Positions 58,827 through 64,000 of a stretch of DNA of 64,000 nucleotides are shown here, in pieces. The DNA comes from CG2-30-46-19 sp034414555 (GTDB lineage Bacteria > Chloroflexota > Dehalococcoidia > GIF9 > AB-539-J10): assembly GCA_034414555.1 (NCBI GenBank), contig DAOUMA010000009.1:1-64000 (forward strand), in the 5' to 3' direction. The first letter of the stretch is position 1; every line of letters starts with the position of its first letter. Under the pieces are notes generated by a model. It had not been told where the DNA came from, did not search any database, and saw nothing but the letters and a program-made list of their open reading frames with translations. The translations under genes and the position numbers were made by a program.

Positions 58827-60062
58827 ATGGCTAAAGTTACAGTCTTGGGTGGGGGTGGGAGTGTAGGAAGTGTAGCGGCAAAGATAATTGCTTCCAGTGG
58901 AGTTTTCTCGGATGTTGTGATTGCTGATATTAACCTTGAGGAGGCGAAAAAAGTGGCGGGTGAAATTGGTGGAGGCAATGTTTCTGCGGTCAGGTTTGAT
59001 GCAAATAGTGCAGAGAGCATAAAAAGTGCCGTCAAAGGTTCTTCTGTGGTGCTGAATTGTGTCGGTCCTTTTTACAGGTTTGGTCCACCGATAATGAAGG
59101 CGGTGATAGGCTGTGGAATAAATTACGTTGATATATGTGATGATCTTGACGCTACGGAGAAACTCCTCGATATGGATAAGGAAGCTAAAAAAGCTGGAGT
59201 TTTATCACTGATTGGTATGGGAAGTTCTCCTGGGATGGCTAACGTATTGGTGAGGTACTGTGCCGAATCTATGCTGGATGCGATGGAGTCTGTTGACATT
59301 TACCATGCTCATGGGGGGGAAGAAACGGAAGGAGCAGCGGTGGTAAAGCATAGAATTCATTCTATGCAGATAGATATTCCGATGTTCCTTGATGGTAAAT
59401 TCACCACGGTCAGAGTACTTGAGGATAGCGGGAAAGCTTTGGAAAAGATGGCCGAATTTCAGGATATAGGGACATACAATGTTTATGCTTATCCTCATCC
59501 CGAGACAATAACGCTTCCTAAATTCTTTAAAGGGGTAAAGAGGGTAACCAATCTTGGAACTGTGCTTCCTCCTGGTTATGCTGAGCTTATAAAAAGGGTA
59601 GTGAAGTCAGGCATTACTACGGAGAAAGCGATTGAAGTCGGAGGACAAAGGGTCATTCCTCTGGAGTTTGCGGTGGCATTCATACTTTCTCAAAGAGGGA
59701 AGATCATACAAGAAGAAGAATTAACCGGGGCTGTGGGATGTCTGAAGATAGTGGTGAAAGGGTATAAGGATGGACAAAAGAATACATATATCTTTTCTAC
59801 ATCTTCAAAGAAGAAAGGAATGGGTGAGGGGACAGGCATTCCTGCAGCGCTTGGTGCAATGCTCATGGGAACCGGTAAACTAAAGGGGAAAGGTGTCTTG
59901 CCACCGGAGGGTTGTGTGAACCCAATGGATATGATTGAGTTGTTGCAAACCAAGGTGAAGGCGACTGGAGCAATGGAAGGGGCATCATTGACCATGGAGC
60001 ATATTGACCAGAATGGGAAGTCGGAGAAAGTAGCTCTTCTCACCATGCTGAAAAAGAAGTGA
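58827..60062 (+). CDS. saccharopine-dehydrogenase-like NAD(P)-dependent oxidoreductase
   Basis: 411 residues with an N-terminal Rossmann domain (VTVLGGGGSVGSVAAKIIASS), DVVIADINLEEAKKVAGE, SSVVLNCVGPFYRFGPPIMKA and GINYVDICDDLDATEKLLD. A catalytic domain follows with MGSSPGMANVLVRYCAE. This is the saccharopine dehydrogenase/Lys9 fold, a family with many non-lysine functions. AAAGGAGG precedes the ATG. It follows the RuBisCO-like gene by 11 bp. It probably oxidises or reduces an intermediate in the same pathway; the substrate is unknown. Confidence 0.88.
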   Translation: MAKVTVLGGGGSVGSVAAKIIASSGVFSDVVIADINLEEAKKVAGEIGGGNVSAVRFDANSAESIKSAVKGSSVVLNCVGPFYRFGPPIMKAVIGCGINYVDICDDLDATEKLLDMDKEAKKAGVLSLIGMGSSPGMANVLVRYCAESMLDAMESVDIYHAHGGEETEGAAVVKHRIHSMQIDIPMFLDGKFTTVRVLEDSGKALEKMAEFQDIGTYNVYAYPHPETITLPKFFKGVKRVTNLGTVLPPGYAELIKRVVKSGITTEKAIEVGGQRVIPLEFAVAFILSQRGKIIQEEELTGAVGCLKIVVKGYKDGQKNTYIFSTSSKKKGMGEGTGIPAALGAMLMGTGKLKGKGVLPPEGCVNPMDMIELLQTKVKATGAMEGASLTMEHIDQNGKSEKVALLTMLKKK

Positions 60063-60248
60063 TAACAAAAGAATAGGTATAGCCGAGGTTTATATCACCT
60101 CTCTTTAAACAGTGGTTTGCTTTTCCTGAAGGCGGCGTTGACCCTTCAGCATAGTCTGGTATTTGCTAGTGCAGCCACTCCCTTTCAAGTTAATATAATG
60201 TTGTAATGTATTGACAAGGGCGTTTTTAATTTTAGAGGGTTAAATGCC

Positions 60249-60276
60249 TTGACTCTTACACTCTACCGTGTATAAT
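60249..60276 (+). promoter_or_regulatory. promoter giving a probable leaderless transcript of the HTH gene
   Basis: TTGACT (60249-60254), 16-bp spacer, perfect TATAAT (60271-60276). The expected start, 6-8 bases after the -10, falls on or beside the ATG at 60284. There is no ribosome-binding site, which agrees with leaderless translation. The rest of the 60063-60248 gap shows only a weak 5-bp hairpin at 60085-60101. Confidence 0.65.
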
Positions 60277-60283
60277 ATTATTG

Positions 60284-60514
60284 ATGGCAAAAAAGAAAGC
60301 GCAATGGGATAAAGAAAACATTAAAGAGTTGAGGCGGTATCTGGGGGTGACTCAGGTGAAAATGGCAGAACAACTGGGCACACGTCAGCAGACGATCAGT
60401 GAGTGGGAAACCGGGGTGTATCGCCCTCGCGGTGCCTCAGCTACTTTGCTTAACATAGTTGCCGAACGTAGTGGCTTTAAGTATAAGGTAAGGAGGCACA
60501 ATGAGCCAGATTAA
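60284..60514 (+). CDS. small XRE-type helix-turn-helix regulator
   Basis: A 76-residue protein that is nearly all DNA-binding domain: LRRYLGVTQVKMAEQLGTRQQTISEWETGVYRPRG covers the helix-turn-helix with typical Q-TISEWE recognition helix. ATG 60284 is chosen rather than TTG 60281 because it starts at the predicted transcript end. Its 3' end overlaps the DUF72 relic, which has its own AAGGAGG. The target is unknown; autoregulation at the promoter is plausible. Confidence 0.82.
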   Translation: MAKKKAQWDKENIKELRRYLGVTQVKMAEQLGTRQQTISEWETGVYRPRGASATLLNIVAERSGFKYKVRRHNEPD

Positions 60515-60695
60515 AATCGGTTGCTGTGGTTTTGCTAAAGGAAGAAAGGAGTATTTCCGCCTTCACGGTGGGAGTGATTATCGTCATCAATATACCAACG
60601 ATGAGCTTATGGAGTTCTCAAAGATGATTGATGAAGAAGCTTATGTTCGGTGCAATGATGTTTTGATGTTTAGGGGTTTGGAGGGAGTGAAATAA
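60501..60695 (+). pseudogene. DUF72 protein with a large internal in-frame deletion
   Basis: The first ~17 residues (IKIGCCGFAKGRKEYF) match the N-terminus of DUF72 TIM-barrel proteins. The rest (RLHGGSDYRHQYTNDELMEFSKMI, then VLMFRGLE) matches their C-terminal end. About 180 residues between are absent while the frame stays open, giving 64 residues instead of ~250. The join lies at KEYFR, a string plausible on both sides, consistent with deletion between short direct repeats (inference). TAAGGAGG precedes the ATG, so it may still be translated. Confidence 0.7.
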
Positions 60696-60705
60696 ATTTT
60701 TAGCT

Positions 60706-62031
60706 ATGATTACACGTAATCGGATAAAAATTCAAGAAAAGGAGATAATTTTAATATGGGAGCGACTTTTGGGAGAGAAGTTGCTTACTGAAGGTAGAGA
60801 GCGGATTTGTGTAATTTATCCTGGCAGGGTTAATAACGGTAGTGGGCCTGATTTTCGTGATGCTGTAATCTTGGCTGGTGATAATAAGCTGATTAAGGGA
60901 GACATAGAGATTCATACACGAGCCAGAGATTGGCATAGCCATGGTCATCATTGCGACCCTGAGTATAAGGATGTAATTCTTCATGTAGTTTTGTGGAATG
61001 ATGATGGGTATCCTACTTTTACCACGAATGGTAAATTTGTCCCCGTAATCTGTTTGGCTAAATCCTTACAGTATCAGGCTCGATTGATGCCCTACCATCA
61101 ACTTCCTTGTTTTTGCAGTGGAGAAAAGGGGGAGAGGCAAGACTTGAAGAAGTTATTGCAGGATATGGGCGTGATAAGGTTCAAGCAAAGGGTGGAAATG
61201 TTTGGTAGTGAATTATTAAAGGAGGAAGCAGGCCAGGTGCTTTTTCAGGGCATAATGAGAGCTCTGGGCTATACCAAAAATAAGAGAGCTTTTGAAGAGC
61301 TGGCTCGGAGGTTACCTCTTTGGTTGCTTGAGGGAGAGTTAAAGAGAAGTTTGTTGCTAAAGGAAGCCATGCTTTTAGGCATGGCTGGTTTGTTGCCGTC
61401 ACAGCGGGTGCGTTGTTTTCCCTTTGTATGTGAAGAGTGGGTAAAGGAGTTGGAACAAACCTGGCACTCATTCGGTCGAGGCGAAACTATGCATCAGAGT
61501 GACTGGTGTCTCACCCACATATACCCCAATAATTCCCCTGTGCGGCGTATCATAGCTCAAAGCTATCTTCTTCATCGTTACCGTGTAAAGGGGTTATTGC
61601 CGAATATACTGGAGTTGGTAACCGAAGCGCCGTTAACAAAAGAAGCTTATTGGCTGGAAAGCAATTTAATGGTAGTCGGGGATGGATATTGGCTGGACCA
61701 TTTTGACTTTGACATTGGGTCACGGATCAAAAAGTCGGCTCTTCTAGGGCGAGATAAGGCAGGGGAGATTGTGGTAAATGTAATATTGCCATTTATATTT
61801 TCATGGTGGCAGGCTACTGGCGAGAGAGAATTGCAACAAAAAGCTCTTCAGCTTTACCTTGAGCATCCCAAGTTAGCCGAAAATGAGATTACATGCCATA
61901 TGGCAAAGCAACTCTTTATGGAGCATACTTCAGGTCTCACTGCTTGCCAGCAACAGGGGCTAATCCATTTATTTAAGGATTATTGTTGTCAGGCGAAATG
62001 TTCTGAATGTCCTCTGGTTACCCAAGGCTGA
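60706..62031 (+). CDS. DUF2851 family protein
   Basis: 441 residues matching DUF2851, an uncharacterised family of Bacteroidota and Chloroflexota. Typical strings: ERICVIYPGRVNNGSGPDFRDA near 33, GDIEIHTRARDWHSHGHHCDPEYKDVILHVVLWND near 64-98, YQARLMPYHQLPCFC near 124, and a C-terminal cysteine cluster DYCCQAKCSECPLV. The N-terminal half looks like a nuclease-type core (E-x-H, D, H residues), but no activity is proven. No strong ribosome-binding site precedes the ATG. It overlaps tsaD tail to tail by 14 bp. Confidence 0.85.
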   Translation: MITRNRIKIQEKEIILIWERLLGEKLLTEGRERICVIYPGRVNNGSGPDFRDAVILAGDNKLIKGDIEIHTRARDWHSHGHHCDPEYKDVILHVVLWNDDGYPTFTTNGKFVPVICLAKSLQYQARLMPYHQLPCFCSGEKGERQDLKKLLQDMGVIRFKQRVEMFGSELLKEEAGQVLFQGIMRALGYTKNKRAFEELARRLPLWLLEGELKRSLLLKEAMLLGMAGLLPSQRVRCFPFVCEEWVKELEQTWHSFGRGETMHQSDWCLTHIYPNNSPVRRIIAQSYLLHRYRVKGLLPNILELVTEAPLTKEAYWLESNLMVVGDGYWLDHFDFDIGSRIKKSALLGRDKAGEIVVNVILPFIFSWWQATGERELQQKALQLYLEHPKLAENEITCHMAKQLFMEHTSGLTACQQQGLIHLFKDYCCQAKCSECPLVTQG

Positions 62032-63010
62032 GGCTAGGGATTACATCCAGATCATAACTACTCAGATTGCCGTTCTGAAAATGATGATAGCCGCAGGCGG
62101 CTACCATGGCGGCATTATCGGTGCACAGATAAGGCGGGGGGACTGTAACAGGTACCGATGAGGAGTGGAGAAAGCGATGTGTCAAGAGTTTATTGGATGC
62201 CACACCACCACCAAGCAAGATTTGCTTTACCAGTAATTCCTCGGCAGCATTGATTGTCTTTGTGACCAGAACATCTATTACCGCTTCCTGAAAGCTTGCG
62301 GCGACATCAACTACCAACGAGCTATTTCCCAGGACTTGATTCTTCTGGACAAAGTGCCACAAGGCAGTTTTCAGGCCGCTGAAGCTGAAATCATGGCTTC
62401 CTTTAAGCCAAGCGCGGGGAAATTGTAGGCATGGTTTCCCCAAATTAGCTTCCTTCTCAATAATTGGTCCCCCGGGGTAGCCTAATTCCAGAATTCGAGC
62501 TGCTTTATCGAAGGCTTCACCAGCAGCATCGTCGCGAGTGCTGCCCAGTTTTTCAAATTGTCCGTGTCCTTTCATTAACACTAGCTCACTATGCCCTCCC
62601 GAGATGATGAGGCAGAGGCAAGGAAAGGAAGGCGGTTTTTCCTTATTCAGCCAGTTGGCGTAGATATGTGCTTCAAGGTGATTAATTCCAGTGAAGGGAA
62701 GTTTTTGGCTTAAGGCAATTGCCTTAGCTACATTGACTCCCACCAATAATGAACCAGCTAACCCTGGTCCAAAGGTTACTGCAATGCCATCGAGGTCGTG
62801 CCACGCTGTTTTAGCTTCAGTGATCGCCTTTTCAATAACAGGGACAATGGAAAGCATGTGTTGCCTCGAGGCTACTTCGGGTACTATGCCACCATAGCGA
62901 GCATGTATTTCTATTTGCGAGGCTACGACGTTGGACAAAATTCTAGTGCCGTCTTCCACGACTGCGGCGGCGGTTTCATCACAGGAAGTTTCAATACCCA
63001 AAATTTTCAT
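62018..63010 (-). CDS. tsaD: tRNA N6-adenosine threonylcarbamoyltransferase
   Basis: Makes the t6A37 modification of ANN-decoding tRNAs together with TsaB/TsaE. ASKHA fold: MKILGIETSCDETAAAVV at the N-terminus, metal-binding HARYGGIVPEVASRQH near 37-50, GPGLAGSLLVGVNVAKAIA near 80, the NHLEAHIYANW histidine pair near 108, LIISGGHSEL near 130 and LLGGGVASNKLL near 260. AAAGGAGACAAACC precedes ATG 63010, so a start 45 bases upstream is rejected. 330 residues is standard. Confidence 0.96.
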   Translation of the reverse strand: MKILGIETSCDETAAAVVEDGTRILSNVVASQIEIHARYGGIVPEVASRQHMLSIVPVIEKAITEAKTAWHDLDGIAVTFGPGLAGSLLVGVNVAKAIALSQKLPFTGINHLEAHIYANWLNKEKPPSFPCLCLIISGGHSELVLMKGHGQFEKLGSTRDDAAGEAFDKAARILELGYPGGPIIEKEANLGKPCLQFPRAWLKGSHDFSFSGLKTALWHFVQKNQVLGNSSLVVDVAASFQEAVIDVLVTKTINAAEELLVKQILLGGGVASNKLLTHRFLHSSSVPVTVPPPYLCTDNAAMVAACGYHHFQNGNLSSYDLDVIPSLSLG

Positions 63011-63135
63011 GGTTTGTCTCCTTTGAGAAGCTCTATGTTTATCATATGTTAGCATATAACTGTCCTAGCATTAGAGTTTATCAAACGTTATAATGGAATG
63101 GTTTTAATTAATTCTAAAAAGAGGAGACACAAAGA

Positions 63136-64000
63136 ATGGATTTCCAGCTTGGGGAAAAGGAAGAGGCGTTAAGGAAGGAAATTCGTAAGTTTGCCCAGAA
63201 GGAGCTTCCTCCAGGGTCGTTTACTTTACTTCTGGAGGAGGAAAGTCGCGATGAAGATTGGAAGCTTGCCATGTCTACATCCAAGAAATTAGCCCAAAAA
63301 GGATGGCTGGTTATGGCGTGGCCAAAGGAGTATGGTGGCAGCGCGGCTTCCTACTGGGAGCAAATGGTATATGGGGAAGAGTGCGGATATTGGGGAATAC
63401 CCGGTATTTCCATGGGGATAAGTGGTGTAGCTTGGGTAGGTCCCTCCCTCATGCAGTTTGGAAACGAAGAACAGAGAAAGAAATACCTCCCCTTGATTGC
63501 TTCAGGAGAACCGGATGGTGTGTGGTGCACTGGATATAGTGAGCCTAATGCTGGTTCTGATTTTGCTAACATTCAGACTCGCGCCATAAGGGATGGGGAT
63601 GAGTATGTTATTAATGGTCAAAAGGTGTGGACTAGCTGTGCTCATCGGGCAAGGTGGTGTTGGCTTGCTGTCAGAACAGACCCCAATGCTCCTAAAAAAC
63701 ATCGTGGCATTAGCATTTTTATCGTAGATATGAAGAGCCCGGGGATCACAGTTAACCCGTTACTAAATTATTATGGTGCCCACATATTTAATGAAGTTTT
63801 CTTTGACAATGTGAGAGTCCCTGCCTCCAACCTGGTTGGTGAGGAAAATAAGGGATGGTATCACTTAATGCAGTCATTGGCTTCTGAGAGGCACAGCTTT
63901 GGTCCATCGCTTTATGGAAATGCCAGGAGATTGATGGAAGAGTTGGTAGATTATGCTAAAGAAACTCAATATGATGGTAAACCTTTGTGTCAAAATCCCG
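63136..64000 (+). CDS. acyl-CoA dehydrogenase, incomplete at the window end
   Basis: The first 288 residues are present and the frame stays open to the last base. It is FadE29-like: MDFQLGEKEEALRKEIRKFAQKELP, GYSEPNAGSDFANIQTRA near 135, INGQKVWTSCAHRARWCWLA near 158, FNEVFFDNVRVPASNLVGEENKGW near 215 and SLASERHSFGPS near 250. It closely resembles the protein at 45948. GAGGAGACAC precedes the ATG. It is divergent from tsaD with a ~125-bp shared promoter region. Confidence 0.9.
   Translation, partial: MDFQLGEKEEALRKEIRKFAQKELPPGSFTLLLEEESRDEDWKLAMSTSKKLAQKGWLVMAWPKEYGGSAASYWEQMVYGEECGYWGIPGISMGISGVAWVGPSLMQFGNEEQRKKYLPLIASGEPDGVWCTGYSEPNAGSDFANIQTRAIRDGDEYVINGQKVWTSCAHRARWCWLAVRTDPNAPKKHRGISIFIVDMKSPGITVNPLLNYYGAHIFNEVFFDNVRVPASNLVGEENKGWYHLMQSLASERHSFGPSLYGNARRLMEELVDYAKETQYDGKPLCQNP

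Noticed and set aside
60085..60101. GAGGT/ACCTC hairpin followed by a short T-rich stretch as a terminator
   Set aside because: Five-base stem with no solid T-run; too weak to annotate as a terminator.
1..64000. CRISPR arrays, rRNA or tRNA genes
   Set aside because: No regularly spaced repeats and no recognisable tRNA or rRNA cores were seen by eye; a covariance-model scan would be decisive.

Overview
The window looks like a chromosomal segment of an anaerobic, CO/H2-using bacterium, most likely a Chloroflexota of the Dehalococcoidia/Anaerolineae type. This is inferred from gene content, not from a marker phylogeny. The evidence is a full set of folate-dependent Wood-Ljungdahl genes in which the carbonyl branch uses archaeal-type CODH/ACS subunits (CdhA, CdhB and a short CdhC) together with bacterial-type corrinoid protein and methyltransferase (AcsC, AcsD, AcsE). 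Next to them lie MetV/MetF reductases, NiFe hydrogenase, acyl-CoA dehydrogenases, thiolase-fold/DUF35 pairs and a RuBisCO-like protein. No rRNA, tRNA or CRISPR array was recognised.

Layout. 0.2-12.2 kb: housekeeping and accessory genes (zinc-finger protein, LemA, HtpX-like protease, biotin carboxylase, glycerophosphodiesterase, a large GGDEF/HD-GYP sensor, a GH3-like protein, a membrane protein with tandem repeats) and a decayed ISL3 transposase. 12.2-28.2 kb: a co-directional run folD-fhs-hoxU-like-acsE-acsD-cdhA-cdhB-cdhC-acsC-nuoE-nuoF-cooC-zinc ribbon-cooC-CNBD, behind a good sigma70-type promoter. Together these cover THF-bound C1 reduction to methylene-THF, methyl transfer, CO2 reduction and acetyl-CoA synthesis, plus a NAD(H)-type diaphorase trimer and nickel-insertion ATPases. 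28.5-29.8 kb: a broken acetoacetyl-CoA synthetase and an AT-rich orphan membrane protein. 30.1-42.1 kb: a second large run with cytoplasmic NiFe hydrogenase, its maturation protease, three MetV paralogues, two MetF paralogues, a CNBD-histidine kinase, two single-domain response regulators, a GltD-like flavoprotein fused to an MvhD domain, and DUF3786. I read this as a hydrogenase-linked methylene-THF reductase system with its own sensory module.

42.1-55.4 kb: mostly minus strand. It holds a canonical CooC, a histidine phosphatase, decayed aldolase and MaoC genes, and a beta-oxidation cluster (two acyl-CoA dehydrogenases, MaoC, two DUF35/thiolase-fold pairs) whose content resembles the actinobacterial igr steroid side-chain operon. 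A further acyl-CoA dehydrogenase, an acyl-CoA ligase and 5-formyl-THF cyclo-ligase follow. 55.6-60.1 kb: a MITE-like element and a consensus promoter ahead of FGGY kinase, RuBisCO-like protein and saccharopine-dehydrogenase-like oxidoreductase. 60.2-64 kb: a probably leaderless HTH gene, a DUF72 deletion remnant, DUF2851, tsaD, and an acyl-CoA dehydrogenase that runs off the end.

Standout observations: CdhC has Ser at the position of one of the four cysteines that hold the A-cluster [4Fe-4S]; hydrogenase, MetV/MetF and a GltD-MvhD fusion are co-located; the thiolase-fold proteins lack thiolase catalytic residues; and the RuBisCO-like operon has no obvious known pathway. Several genes show decay by frameshift or in-frame internal deletion.
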